From Amantichitinum ursilacus (GTDB lineage: Bacteria > Pseudomonadota > Gammaproteobacteria > Burkholderiales > Chitinibacteraceae): DNA of 64,000 nucleotides. A model generated the notes under the pieces. The model ran no database searches. It saw only the letters and a list, made by a program, of their open reading frames with translations, and had not been told where the DNA came from. Position 1 is the stretch's first letter. The number at the start of each line of letters is the position of its first letter. This document shows, piece after piece, positions 43,180-52,679 of the stretch. The stretch lies in contig NZ_LAQT01000003.1 in assembly GCF_001294205.1 (NCBI RefSeq), forward strand, positions 248,001 to 312,000. Reading direction: 5' to 3'. The position numbers were made by a program, and so were the translations under genes.

Positions 43180-44604
43180 ATGAAACGCTATGAAGAAATT
43201 GCAGAACTACTGGCCGCCGATATCCGCAATGGCCAGCTCGCACCGGGCGCACGGTTGCCTTCCATCCGCACGCTGACCGCGCAATACGGCATCAGCCCGG
43301 CCACCGCCTTTGCCGCGTATTACCGGCTGGAAGAACGCGGCCTGGTGCGTGCGCGCGAACGTTCTGGCTACTTTGTGACCGGCACCGCGGGCGGCCCCAA
43401 AGCGCCGGCCGAAGCGCCACGCGCCACGCGCAATGCGCTGGTTTCGGCCGAGGTGGATATCAGCGAGCTGGTGTTTACTGTGCTCGAATCGGCGCAAGAC
43501 CGGCAGATGCTACCGCTGGGTTCGGCGTTTCCGTCTCCTTTGCTGTTTCCGTTGCCGCGGCTGGCGCGCTCGCTGGCCAGCGCCGCACGCTTTATCGATC
43601 CGTGGGATACCGTCGCCAGCATGTCGCCCGGCAACAAAGCGCTGCGCCAGCAAATTGCCTTGCGCTATCTCGGCATGGGCCTGCCGCAAGCGCAGGACCA
43701 GATCATCGTGACTCACGGCGCGCTCGAAGCGCTCAACTTATGCCTGGCGGCGGTGGCGCAAGCGGGCGATCTGATCGCGATTGAATCACCGGGTTTTTAT
43801 GCTGCATCCCAAGCGCTGGAACGGCTGGGCATGCGCGCCATCGAGATCCCGGTCAGCGCGCAGGATGGTCTGGATCTGGATGCGCTGGCACGCGCGCTGC
43901 AACAACATCCAGTCAAAGCCTGCTGGTTTATGACCAGCTTTCAGAACCCCATGGGCGCCAGCATGCCGTCCGAGAAAAAACGCGCGCTGGTGCAATTGCT
44001 GGAACGCTACGATGTGCCGTTGATTGAGGATGATGTGTACGGCGAGCTGTATTTTGGCCGCAGTTATCCGCTGCCCGCCAAGGCCTTTGATCGCAAGGGT
44101 CTGGTGATGCATTGCGGCTCGTTTTCCAAAACCCTGGCGCCCGGGTATCGCATAGGCTGGGTATCGCCCGGCCGCTACGGCCAGAAAATAGAACGGCTGA
44201 AACTGATGACCACGCTGTCAGCCAGCGTGCCCGCGCAAGTGGCCATCGCGGACTATCTGCATACCGGTGGCTACGACAAACATCTGCGCAAACTGCGGCA
44301 CAACCTGGAAACGCAACTGGGCCAGATGAACCAGGCGCTGGCGCGGCATCTGCCGCAAGCGGTGTCGATCTCGCGTCCGCAAGGCGGCTATTTTTTATGG
44401 GTGGAACTGCCGCCGCAGTTTGATTCGCTACAACTGCAACGCGCCGCCGCCGCACACGGCATCAGCATTGCGCCAGGGCCGATTTTTTCGCCGGGACGGC
44501 AATACCGCAATTGCATCCGGCTGAATTACGGCGCGCCGTGGAGCGCAGCGTATGAGCAGGGCATGGCCACGCTGGGTGGCTTGATTGCGCAGGCGCTGGC
44601 GTAA
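43180..44604 (+). CDS. MocR/PdxR-type regulator (GntR-aminotransferase fusion)
   Basis: A 474-residue fusion of an N-terminal GntR winged helix (residues 1-70, LPSIRTLTAQYGISPATAFAAYYRLEERG) and a fold-type I aminotransferase domain. The PLP lysine is Lys317 in HCGSFSKTLAPG, and the aspartate motif IEDDVYGEL (282-290) is intact. Such proteins sense PLP or amino compounds and regulate vitamin B6 or amino-acid genes. The ATG at 43180 starts the domain; the longer frame back to 42910 overlaps ccoG and is rejected. The target gene is not evident. Confidence 0.92.
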   Translation: MKRYEEIAELLAADIRNGQLAPGARLPSIRTLTAQYGISPATAFAAYYRLEERGLVRARERSGYFVTGTAGGPKAPAEAPRATRNALVSAEVDISELVFTVLESAQDRQMLPLGSAFPSPLLFPLPRLARSLASAARFIDPWDTVASMSPGNKALRQQIALRYLGMGLPQAQDQIIVTHGALEALNLCLAAVAQAGDLIAIESPGFYAASQALERLGMRAIEIPVSAQDGLDLDALARALQQHPVKACWFMTSFQNPMGASMPSEKKRALVQLLERYDVPLIEDDVYGELYFGRSYPLPAKAFDRKGLVMHCGSFSKTLAPGYRIGWVSPGRYGQKIERLKLMTTLSASVPAQVAIADYLHTGGYDKHLRKLRHNLETQLGQMNQALARHLPQAVSISRPQGGYFLWVELPPQFDSLQLQRAAAAHGISIAPGPIFSPGRQYRNCIRLNYGAPWSAAYEQGMATLGGLIAQALA

Positions 44605-44686
44605 TCCACGCGCCGCCATCGGCCCGGCGCAGGATTGCAGCGCCAACCCGTTGTGACAGCCGCCAGCATTTTCAGCGATGTGTTTA

Positions 44687-45715
44687 TCAAGCGCTCTCGC
44701 GCGCAATCACGCGGCATTGCAGTTCGTTGATGCGCACGCAATCGCCGCTGATTTCGCCCAGTTGCTGCAGGATGCGTTCGGCCGCCAGCAAGCCCATTTC
44801 GTGCGCGGGCGGCTGGATGGTTGTCAGGCTGGGCAGCAGTTTGTCCGAGAACGAATAGTCGCCGAAGCCAAACACCGCGCATTGTGCGGGGATGCGGATA
44901 CCGGCGCGTTGTCCGGCCAGGATGGCGCCCGCGGCCAGGTTGTCGTTGGCAAAGATCACCGCATCGGCGCCGCGTTTGACCATCGCTTCAAAGCCCTGTT
45001 TGCCCGCTTCAAACGGGGCGGCCTGGGTGGGAATAAAAAACCACGGCTCCAGCCCGGCAGCGCGGACGATTTCGGCGTAGCCGTTGCCGCGGTCCATGGC
45101 GCTGATGTCACCGGGCTGGCTGTTCTGCACATAGGCGATGCGGCGATAGCCTTTATCCAACAAATAGCGCGCCGCGAGCCGCCCGACTTCTTCGTTGGAA
45201 AAACCCACCTGAATGGGTAAGCGCTGCGGTTGCAGATCCCAGGTTTCGACCACGGGCACCCCCGCTTGCTCGATCATCTTTTCGGTGGCCGGGCTGTGGT
45301 ATTGGCCGGTCAGCACCAGCGCGGCCGGGTTCCAGCCTAAAAACGCGCGCACCGCGCTTTCTTCCTGCGTCACATCAAAGTAGCTGGACGCCAACAGCAG
45401 CTGATAGCCGTGGCGGGTGAGGGCGTCGCTAAAGCTCTGGATGGTGTTGGCGAAAATCGGCCCCGAAATATTGGGGATGACCATACCGACAATGCGCCCG
45501 CGCACCGACGCCAACCCACCTGCAATCAGATTGGGCACATAGCCCAGCGTGGCCACCGCGCCTTCAATCTTGCCGCGCAAATCGCTGGAGACCTTGTCCG
45601 GGTTTTTGAAGAAGCGCGACACGGTAATGGCCGACACGCCCGCCAGTTCGGCCACGTCGTGCACAGTGGCGCGGCCCGAGCTGCGGCGCTTGCGAGGGGC
45701 ATGATCACGATCCAA
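44687..45715 (-). CDS. LacI family transcriptional regulator
   Basis: A 342-residue repressor with a LacI helix-turn-helix (ATVHDVAELAGVSAITVSRF) and a periplasmic-binding-protein-like effector domain (GMVIPNISGPIFANTIQSF, FANDNLAAGAI). Its C-terminal domain and length fit sugar or sugar-acid responsive regulators of the GntR (gluconate) type. The TTG at 45715 is the start, with GGGAG 7 bases upstream. It is divergent from the transporter operon, and a matching palindrome stands between them, so it is the likely local repressor. Confidence 0.92.
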   Translation of the reverse strand: MDRDHAPRKRRSSGRATVHDVAELAGVSAITVSRFFKNPDKVSSDLRGKIEGAVATLGYVPNLIAGGLASVRGRIVGMVIPNISGPIFANTIQSFSDALTRHGYQLLLASSYFDVTQEESAVRAFLGWNPAALVLTGQYHSPATEKMIEQAGVPVVETWDLQPQRLPIQVGFSNEEVGRLAARYLLDKGYRRIAYVQNSQPGDISAMDRGNGYAEIVRAAGLEPWFFIPTQAAPFEAGKQGFEAMVKRGADAVIFANDNLAAGAILAGQRAGIRIPAQCAVFGFGDYSFSDKLLPSLTTIQPPAHEMGLLAAERILQQLGEISGDCVRINELQCRVIARESA

Positions 45716-45800
45716 ATAACGGCTCCCGACTGAAGGTTGAGCATATTAACCTGACTTTTAATTCTTTGACGATCTAAAGCCAAATCTCGGACACTGCCGA

Positions 45801-45814
45801 TGTTACCGCTAACA
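45801..45814. promoter_or_regulatory. LacI-type operator
   Basis: TGTTACCGCTAACA has arms TGTTA and TAACA around a CCGC core, the form expected of LacI/GntR-family operators. It lies 86 bp after the regulator start on the divergent side and 80 bp before the binding-protein ATG. Confidence 0.75.
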
Positions 45815-45893
45815 AGGCGGTATAAACCGGAGCATAGCAGTGTTTGGCGTGGCGCATTTTTTCTCGGTGGATAAGCAAGGACAACAGCCTGGT

Positions 45894-47165
45894 ATGCGCA
45901 CGGCTGCGGCTCGCGTCGCGTTGGCCTGCTTGCTGATCAGCGCCGCCCATAGCGCCCACGCCGCGCCTGCGCCCATCACGCTCAAGTTGTTTGTGGGCGG
46001 CAGCGCGCAACGGCCCGATTTGCTGCGCCATGTGCTGGATGATTACGAACGCAGCCATCCCGGTATCAAGGTGGAGCTGGGTGCGGGCGGCGCGACCTCC
46101 GAATTGCAACGACGCTATCTGTCCACCTTGCTCAACGCCGAAGACAGCACTTACGACGGTTTCATGATCGACATCGTCAATCCGGCCCAATACGCCGCGG
46201 CAGGCTGGATCGCGCCGCTGGAGCGTTATGTGGGCAGCGATGCCGCCAGCGCTTTAAAGAATCATCTGCCTGCGTATCGCCAGGCCGATGTCTGGCGCGG
46301 CCAACTGGTGGCCTTGCCTGCATTTAGCGACGCCATGTTCATGTATTACCGCAAGGATTTGCTGGCGCGCTACGGCATCGCCACACCGCAAACGTGGCCG
46401 CAACTGGCCGCCGCAGCACAAAAAATCCAGCGCGCCGAAGGCCAGCCGCAACTGCAAGGCTTGTCGATTCAGGGCGCGCCGATTGAAGGCGCGGTCTGCA
46501 CATTTCTGTTGCCGTACTGGAGCGCCGGCCACGCGCTCACCGATGCGCAAGGCCGTTTAACGCTGGATGTGCCCAGCGCACAACGCGGCTTGCAGCAATG
46601 GCTGGATCTGGTGGGGCAGGGCGTCATCAAGCCGGGTGTGGCGGAAGTCAAAACCGGCGATACGCTTAATGATTTCAAAGCGGGCAAGGCCATCTTTGCG
46701 GTGAACTGGGGCTTTGCCTGGAACGCCCTGCAAAACGCCCCCGATAGCCAGGTCAAAGGCAAGGTTGGCGTGATGGCGCTGCCTGCGGTGCCCGGTGGCG
46801 AACGCGTCAGTTGCATGGGCGGCTGGCAATGGGCGTTGTCAGCGTTCTCGCGCCATAAAGCCGAAACCGCGGCCGTGCTGCGTTATCTGGCCGCGCCAGA
46901 AACCTCGCGCTATCTGGCGCTCAACGGCAGCTTGTTGCCGGTGTATTCCAGCCTGTACCAGGACCCGCAAATCCTGGCGCAATTGCCATGGTTGCGCGAT
47001 GCCGCACAAGTATTGCAAAGCGCGCGCGCCCGGCCGGTGACGCCGCGTTATGGCGAAGTCTCCGACGTACTGCGCATGACCACCTCGGCGGTGCTGGGCG
47101 GTTCGCAAACCCCCGCCGACGGTGTCGCCGAAATCCAGAACCATCTGCAGCGAGTATTGCGCTAA
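45894..47165 (+). CDS. ABC transporter substrate-binding protein (sugar type, MalE-like)
   Basis: A 423-residue exported binding protein of the family 1 (CUT1) kind. A signal peptide ends at SAHA/APAPITL. The mature protein begins TLKLFVGGSAQRPDLLRHVLDDYERSHPGIKVE, and contains GFMIDIVNPAQYAAAGWI and the PVVPGG-like region LPAVPGGERVSCMGGWQW. There is no lipoprotein cysteine, so it should be soluble in the periplasm. The ATG at 45894 starts the signal peptide. Its stop overlaps the first permease start by one base. The ligand is an oligosaccharide or glycoside by family (inference). Confidence 0.92.
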   Translation: MRTAAARVALACLLISAAHSAHAAPAPITLKLFVGGSAQRPDLLRHVLDDYERSHPGIKVELGAGGATSELQRRYLSTLLNAEDSTYDGFMIDIVNPAQYAAAGWIAPLERYVGSDAASALKNHLPAYRQADVWRGQLVALPAFSDAMFMYYRKDLLARYGIATPQTWPQLAAAAQKIQRAEGQPQLQGLSIQGAPIEGAVCTFLLPYWSAGHALTDAQGRLTLDVPSAQRGLQQWLDLVGQGVIKPGVAEVKTGDTLNDFKAGKAIFAVNWGFAWNALQNAPDSQVKGKVGVMALPAVPGGERVSCMGGWQWALSAFSRHKAETAAVLRYLAAPETSRYLALNGSLLPVYSSLYQDPQILAQLPWLRDAAQVLQSARARPVTPRYGEVSDVLRMTTSAVLGGSQTPADGVAEIQNHLQRVLR

Positions 47166-48112
47166 TGACCACGACGACCCGGGCCAGGCCGCCATCCGCT
47201 ACGTTGAGCACCCCACGCACTGTGGCCCGGCCGCGCAAACTGCGCGCCCTCAATGACCAGTTGTTGGGCTGGCTCTTGCTGCTGCCCGCCGTGTTGCTGC
47301 TGGCGCTGGCCGTGGTTTATCCGGTGGCGCGGTTGCTGCATGACAGCCTGTTTGATATCCAGCTTTCTGGCGCTGCGCCGGTGCGCTTTATCGGCCTGCA
47401 AAACTATCAGGATCTGCTGGCCGATATCGACGCGCGTCGCGCGGCAGGCAACACCTTGCTGATTACGCTGATCACCGTGCCGTTGTCGTTGCTGGCCGGG
47501 CTCCTGATGGCGCTGGGGGCCAACCTGAACTGGCGGCGGCGCTGGCCGATCCGGCTGGCCTTGTTGTTGCCGTGGGCGTTGCCGATGGCGTTTTCCGGGA
47601 TGATTTTTGCGTGGTTTTTTAATAGCGACCACGGCGTGGTCAACGACCTGTTGCAGCGCTTGCAGCTGCCCACCGTACGCTTTTTGCTGTCGCCGTTCTG
47701 GGCCCCGCTGTGCGTGTGCCTGGCCACGATCTGGAAGACGTCTTCGTTTGTGGCGCTGATCTTGCTGGCGGGCCTGCAAACCATCCCGCGCGAGCTGCAC
47801 GAAGCCGCCGAAATCGATGGCGCCAGTCGCTGGAACCGCTTCTGGCATATCACCTTGCCGCTACTCAAACCGTCGATCGTGGTGGCGCTGATCTTCCGCA
47901 CGGTGAGCGCGCTGCAGACGTTTGATATTCCCTACGCGATGACGCAAGGCGGTCCCGGCCATGCCACGCAAACACTGGCCATGCTGATCAACACCACGGC
48001 CGTCGATTATCTGAATGTCGGTTACGGCTCGGCGTTGGCGGTGCTGCTGTTTGCGGTATCGCTGGGCATTAGCGCGCTGTATCTGCGCCATGTGTATCAG
48101 GAGGCGCAATGA
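47165..48112 (+). CDS. ABC transporter permease (MalF-type)
   Basis: A 315-residue inner-membrane permease with about six TM helices, after a 35-residue basic N terminus. The cytoplasmic EAA loop is intact at about 225-245 (EAAEIDGASRWNRFWHITLP), the contact for the ATPase. It overlaps the binding protein by 1 base (TAATG) and the next permease by 4 bases, so the three are a tight operon. This is the first of two permeases in a CUT1-type importer. Confidence 0.93.
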   Translation: MTTTTRARPPSATLSTPRTVARPRKLRALNDQLLGWLLLLPAVLLLALAVVYPVARLLHDSLFDIQLSGAAPVRFIGLQNYQDLLADIDARRAAGNTLLITLITVPLSLLAGLLMALGANLNWRRRWPIRLALLLPWALPMAFSGMIFAWFFNSDHGVVNDLLQRLQLPTVRFLLSPFWAPLCVCLATIWKTSSFVALILLAGLQTIPRELHEAAEIDGASRWNRFWHITLPLLKPSIVVALIFRTVSALQTFDIPYAMTQGGPGHATQTLAMLINTTAVDYLNVGYGSALAVLLFAVSLGISALYLRHVYQEAQ

Positions 48113-48945
48113 GCGCGTCGCAGAATAAATCGTCGCGCAACTTGCGCGCCTGGGTGGCGTTGGTGTTGCTGGTTAACGGTTTCTTTCCGGCCGTGTGGAT
48201 TCTGTTTACCTCGCTTAAAACCGAGACCGAACTGACGCAGACGCCGATTACCTGGTGGCCGCACGCGCCCACGCTGGCCAATTACACGCAAGCATTTACC
48301 CAGCAACCGTTGCTGCACTTCATCGGCAACAGCCTGGAAATCGCCATTGGCTCGGCGCTGCTGACGCTGGTGGCGGCCACCGGCGCGGCCTATGCCATTG
48401 CGCGGCTCAAGCTTAAAGGCCGCGGGCTGATTCTGACCGGGCTGATTGCGGTGGCGATGTTTCCGCCGGTTACGTTGCTGGTGCCGCTGTTTGAAACCAT
48501 GCGCGCGCTGCATCTGCTTAATACCGTGCTGGCGCTGATGTTGCCGTATGCGGTGATGAGCCTGCCGGTGGCCACGCTGCTGCTGGTCAGTTTCTTCAAG
48601 GACATGCCGCAAGAGCTGGAAGACGCCGCGCTGCTGGATGGCTGCAGCCGCCTGGGCGCGTTGTGGCGCGTGATGTTGCCGCTGGCCGCGCCCGCCGTGT
48701 TTACCGCCGGCATCCTCGCCTTTGTGAACGCCTGGGACGAATTTTTGCTGGCGCAAGCGCTGAACGCCGCGCCGGACCATCGCACTTTGCCGGTCGGCAT
48801 CCTGTTCTATCAGGGCGAGTTCACCTTTCCGTGGCCGGTGATTTCGGCCGCGCTGGTGGTGGCGATCGTGCCGCTGGCGCTGCTGATTGTGCTGTTCCAG
48901 GAACGGGTTACCGGCGGCCTGATGGCGGGCGGTTTGAAGGGTTGA
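48109..48945 (+). CDS. ABC transporter permease (MalG-type)
   Basis: A 278-residue second permease with six TM segments and the EAA-type loop at about 166-188 (LEDAALLDGCSRLGALWRVMLP). The order binding protein, MalF-type, MalG-type is normal for sugar importers, but no ATP-binding subunit follows. An 89-bp gap with an inverted repeat (GTGGCC at 48960-48965 with GGCCAC at 48979-48984) separates it from the TonB receptor, and that hairpin may tune downstream expression. The importer must borrow an ATPase from elsewhere, or it is encoded outside this window. Confidence 0.93.
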   Translation: MSASQNKSSRNLRAWVALVLLVNGFFPAVWILFTSLKTETELTQTPITWWPHAPTLANYTQAFTQQPLLHFIGNSLEIAIGSALLTLVAATGAAYAIARLKLKGRGLILTGLIAVAMFPPVTLLVPLFETMRALHLLNTVLALMLPYAVMSLPVATLLLVSFFKDMPQELEDAALLDGCSRLGALWRVMLPLAAPAVFTAGILAFVNAWDEFLLAQALNAAPDHRTLPVGILFYQGEFTFPWPVISAALVVAIVPLALLIVLFQERVTGGLMAGGLKG

Positions 48946-49034
48946 TGTGGAAGATTTCAGTGGCCTGGTACTTGGCGCGGCCACCGTCGCGCAATGACAA
49001 AAAACGTAAACACACTCATGGGAAGACACACGCA

Positions 49035-51344
49035 ATGAAGCTCGCACAACCCCGCCCGCCGCATACGCTCAGCCAGCTTGGCGCGGCGCTGACGCTGATC
49101 GCTGTTTCATCCGCGGTATGGGCCGATGATGCCCCCACCGCGCAGGTCGAATCGGTGGTGGTCACCGCCACGCATCGCCCGCAAAAGCTGGCCGATGTGC
49201 CAATTGCCGTCACCGTGGTCGGCGGCGACACGCTGGCGCAAGACAATATCAATTCGGCCGAAACGCTGACCGAAGCCGTGCCCACGCTCACTTTCCGCAA
49301 GGGCAATACCAATAAAGATTCGGCCATGAATATCCGTGGCGTCGGCACCATTTCGTTTGCCTCGGGCGTGGAGCCGAGCGTATCGACCGTGATCGATGGC
49401 GTGGTGTATGCGCGCCCCGGCCAGGCCACGCTGGACTTTCTCAACATCGATCACGTTGAGGTGTTGCAAGGCCCGCAAGGCACGCTGTTTGGTAAAAACG
49501 CCTCGGCCGGGGTGGTAAATATCGTCACCAAACCGATCGACAAAGCCACCACCGGTTATGTGGATGCCTCGTGGTTTGAAGGCCACGAAGCGCGGCTGGG
49601 CGCGGGCGTTTCCGGTTCGGTCAACGATGCGGTGCGCGCATCGCTGGCGGCCTATCTGGGTTCGTACGAGGGCAATGTCACCAACGTTTATAACGGCGAT
49701 ACGGTAAACGGCTACAACCACAAGGGCGTACGTGCGCGCTTTGATCTGGCCTTGCGTGATGACCTTGATGGCACCGTCATCGCCGACTGGTCGCACAACA
49801 AAGACAACGGCACCGCCGACATCATCAGCAGCGTGCACAGCACCGCGTACAACAACGCCGTGCTGCTGCCCGCGCTGGCGCCGGTGAGCCCCACGCCCAC
49901 CAATCTGCAGATCAACAATGATCTGAACCCGCTGACTGAAGACACCAACTGGGGCCTGAGCGCGCAATTTAACTGGCACGTTAACGATTACACGCTGACG
50001 TCCATCACGGCGTATCGCTTCTGGGACAACTACCAGCAGCGCGATGGTGATTTCACTTCGTCTTATCCGGCCTACGTGAACAGCGGCACGGCGGCGGGCA
50101 ATGTCTCGACGGCCGATCATGGCACGCTGGATTTCCATCAGATTTCGCAAGAACTGCGCATTACCTCGCCGCGCGATCAGTTTCTCGAATACGTGGGCGG
50201 TCTGTTCTATTTCCAGACCGATGAAAGCGATTGGTTTAACCGCGCGGTGGCGTCTTGCACGGCGTCCGCGCTGGCCGCCAGCAATGGCATTACGCCGTGC
50301 GCCGCGGGCTCGTCCACCTATACGCATAACGTGGGCGACGCGCAGTTTGAAAGCAAGCTGAAGAACTACGCGGCTTATGGCGATGCCACGCTCAACTTCA
50401 CCAAAGACATCCGCGGCATTGCCGGTCTGCGCGTAACGCGCGATGAGCTCAGCTACAACTTTGCCCGCACCTCGACCTCGGCCACGTCCTTCCCCGGCGT
50501 TAATCCGGCGTTCAGCGCCAGCGGTTCGGATGGGCATAACGGCGTGTCCGGTCGGCTGGGTGGGCAGTACGATTTCAGCAGCAATATCCACAGCTACGCC
50601 ACCTATACGCACGGCTACAAAGGTCCGGCTTATAACGTGTTCTTTAACATGCAGCCCACCGACACCAAAGCGCTGGCGCCCGAGACGTCCAATTCGTATG
50701 AAGTGGGCCTTAAATCGTCGGCGTTTGATAACAAGCTGGTAACCGCGCTGGCCGCCTGGTACACGCAATATCGCAACTATCAAGCCAACTTTTACGACAC
50801 GGTGGATGGCCTGACCGTGTCGCATTTAACCAATGCCGGTGATGTCTCCAGCCGTGGCGTTAGCCTGGATTTCACCGCCAGGCCGATTGCCGCGTTAAAC
50901 CTGGGCGGCGGCATTGCCTACACGCGCGCCAAAATCGATGAATTTAATTGCCCGCCACCGGCCGCCGCCAATTGCGCGGCGTCGGTGAATGGCCAGCCGC
51001 TACCGTATGCGCCCAAGTGGAAGTCGGTGGTGCGCGCCGATTACACCATCCCGCTGCACAACACCGATTACGACGTCGTACTGGGTACGTCTTATACCTG
51101 GCAAAGCGCCACCCAATACGATCTGGCGCAATCGCCCGACGGCATTCAGGGTGCATATGGCTTGTGGGATGCCAATATCACGCTGGCTAATTACGCCCAG
51201 GGCATGCGTTATTCCTTGCTGGTTAAAAACATCGGCGACAAGTACTACACCATCAGCCGGGTGCCCACCGGTACTTATGTGCGCCAGATTGCGCCGCGCG
51301 ATGCCGAGCGCTACTGGGGTATCAACGTGCGTAAAGACTTTTAA
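49035..51344 (+). CDS. TonB-dependent receptor
   Basis: A 769-residue outer-membrane receptor. A signal peptide ends at VWA/DDAPTA, a TonB-box-like VESVVVTATHRPQ follows, and the plug is typical (ADVPIAVTVVGGDTL, MNIRGVGTISFASG, VEVLQGPQGTLFGKNASAG). The barrel terminates in WGINVRKDF. There is no STN domain. Unlike the siderophore receptors of the window it has no Fur-like box but follows a sugar-type ABC operon, so its ligand is probably a large organic molecule shared with that importer (inference). The ATG at 49035 has GGGAAG upstream. Confidence 0.93.
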   Translation: MKLAQPRPPHTLSQLGAALTLIAVSSAVWADDAPTAQVESVVVTATHRPQKLADVPIAVTVVGGDTLAQDNINSAETLTEAVPTLTFRKGNTNKDSAMNIRGVGTISFASGVEPSVSTVIDGVVYARPGQATLDFLNIDHVEVLQGPQGTLFGKNASAGVVNIVTKPIDKATTGYVDASWFEGHEARLGAGVSGSVNDAVRASLAAYLGSYEGNVTNVYNGDTVNGYNHKGVRARFDLALRDDLDGTVIADWSHNKDNGTADIISSVHSTAYNNAVLLPALAPVSPTPTNLQINNDLNPLTEDTNWGLSAQFNWHVNDYTLTSITAYRFWDNYQQRDGDFTSSYPAYVNSGTAAGNVSTADHGTLDFHQISQELRITSPRDQFLEYVGGLFYFQTDESDWFNRAVASCTASALAASNGITPCAAGSSTYTHNVGDAQFESKLKNYAAYGDATLNFTKDIRGIAGLRVTRDELSYNFARTSTSATSFPGVNPAFSASGSDGHNGVSGRLGGQYDFSSNIHSYATYTHGYKGPAYNVFFNMQPTDTKALAPETSNSYEVGLKSSAFDNKLVTALAAWYTQYRNYQANFYDTVDGLTVSHLTNAGDVSSRGVSLDFTARPIAALNLGGGIAYTRAKIDEFNCPPPAAANCAASVNGQPLPYAPKWKSVVRADYTIPLHNTDYDVVLGTSYTWQSATQYDLAQSPDGIQGAYGLWDANITLANYAQGMRYSLLVKNIGDKYYTISRVPTGTYVRQIAPRDAERYWGINVRKDF

Positions 51345-51362
51345 GCGGCAGGAGCCACACCG

Positions 51363-52679
51363 ATGAGCACACAACGACAAGGCCAGATGAGCCTGGGCGC
51401 CTTCTTGATGGAAACCGGCCACCATGTGGCGGCGTGGCGCGACCCGTCCACGCCGGCTAACGGCGGGCTGGATTTCAAGGTGTACAAGCAGGTGGTGCAG
51501 ATCGCCGAGCAGGCGCGCTTTGATATGGTGTTTTTTGCCGATAGCGTCACCGCCTATACCGGCGCGGCGGCCGAACGCATGGCGCGCTCGGACAAGTTTG
51601 AGCCGATTACGCTGCTGTCGGCGCTGGCCGCCGTCACCGAGCACATCGGGCTGTGCGCCACCGCCACCACCACCTATAACGAGCCGTACCACGTGGCGCG
51701 CAAGTTTGCCTCGCTCGATCATCTATCCGGCGGTCGCGCCGGCTGGAATCTGGTGACGTCCGACGCCGCCAGCGAGGCCGGTAACTTTGGTCGCGCTCAG
51801 CACGTCGGTCATGCTGAGCGCTACGAACGCGCCCGCGAGTTTTACGAGGTGGTCACGGGTTTGTGGGATAGCTGGGATGACGACGCGTTTGTGCGCGACA
51901 AGGCCAGCGGCGTGTATTACGACCCGGCCAAACTGCATGTGCTTAACCACAAGGGCAAGCATTTCTCGGTGACCGGGCCGCTGAATGTGGCGCGCCCGCC
52001 GCAAGGTCGGCCGGTGGTCATCCAGGCCGGTTCCAGCGAAACCGGGCGCGATCTGGCGGCGCAAACGGCGGATGTGGTGTTTACCGCGCATACCTCGCTG
52101 GCTTCGGCGCAGGCGTTTTATCGCGACGTTAAAGCGCGCACCGAAACGGCGGGCCGCAGCCGGGATTCGATCCGCATCATGCCTGGCGTCTATGTGGTGG
52201 TGGCCGCCACGCGAGAAGAAGCGCAGCAGAAGCACGCGGCCTTGCAAGCGCTGGTGGACCCGGAAGTGGGCTTGAGTTTGCTGTCGCGCATGATCGGCAA
52301 TTTTGATCTGCGCGGTGTGGATCTGGATGGCCCGCTGCCCGAACTGCCACTGACCGACAGCGGCCAGCGCAGTCGCCAGGAATTGCTGACCCGACTGGCT
52401 GGCAACGAGAATCTGACGGTGCGCCAGTTGTACGAACGTATTGCGGGTGGGCGTGGGCATTTCAGCGTCATCGGCACCGGCGCGGACGTGGCCGATGCCT
52501 TGCAGGCATGGTTTGAAGGCGAGGGCGCCGATGGCTTTAATGTGATGGCCCCAACGCTGCCGGGCGGACTGGCAGACTTTGCGGAATTTGTCGTGCCGGA
52601 ACTGCAAAAACGCGGACTGTTCCGCACCGAATATACCGGCGCCACGCTCCGCGCAAACCTCGGATTAGCACGCCCATAG
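51363..52679 (+). CDS. LLM class flavin-dependent monooxygenase (NtaA/SnaA/DszA type)
   Basis: A 438-residue bacterial luciferase-like monooxygenase that uses FMNH2 supplied by a separate reductase. Family features: LGAFLMETGHHVAAWRDP at the N terminus, DMVFFADSV, a long RKFASLDHLSGGRAGWNLVTS block, and VIQAGSSETGRDLAAQ. This group includes nitrilotriacetate, dibenzothiophene-sulphone and related monooxygenases, and many members serve to release sulphur or nitrogen. It starts 18 bp after the TonB receptor with AGGAG, as the last gene of the operon. No flavin reductase is in the window. Confidence 0.93.
   Translation: MSTQRQGQMSLGAFLMETGHHVAAWRDPSTPANGGLDFKVYKQVVQIAEQARFDMVFFADSVTAYTGAAAERMARSDKFEPITLLSALAAVTEHIGLCATATTTYNEPYHVARKFASLDHLSGGRAGWNLVTSDAASEAGNFGRAQHVGHAERYERAREFYEVVTGLWDSWDDDAFVRDKASGVYYDPAKLHVLNHKGKHFSVTGPLNVARPPQGRPVVIQAGSSETGRDLAAQTADVVFTAHTSLASAQAFYRDVKARTETAGRSRDSIRIMPGVYVVVAATREEAQQKHAALQALVDPEVGLSLLSRMIGNFDLRGVDLDGPLPELPLTDSGQRSRQELLTRLAGNENLTVRQLYERIAGGRGHFSVIGTGADVADALQAWFEGEGADGFNVMAPTLPGGLADFAEFVVPELQKRGLFRTEYTGATLRANLGLARP

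Noticed and set aside
49107-50825. A 572-codon minus-strand frame opposite the TonB receptor at 49035-51344
   Set aside because: Antisense shadow of a gene with clear signal peptide, plug and barrel; product composition is Arg/Gly/Val-rich and matches nothing.
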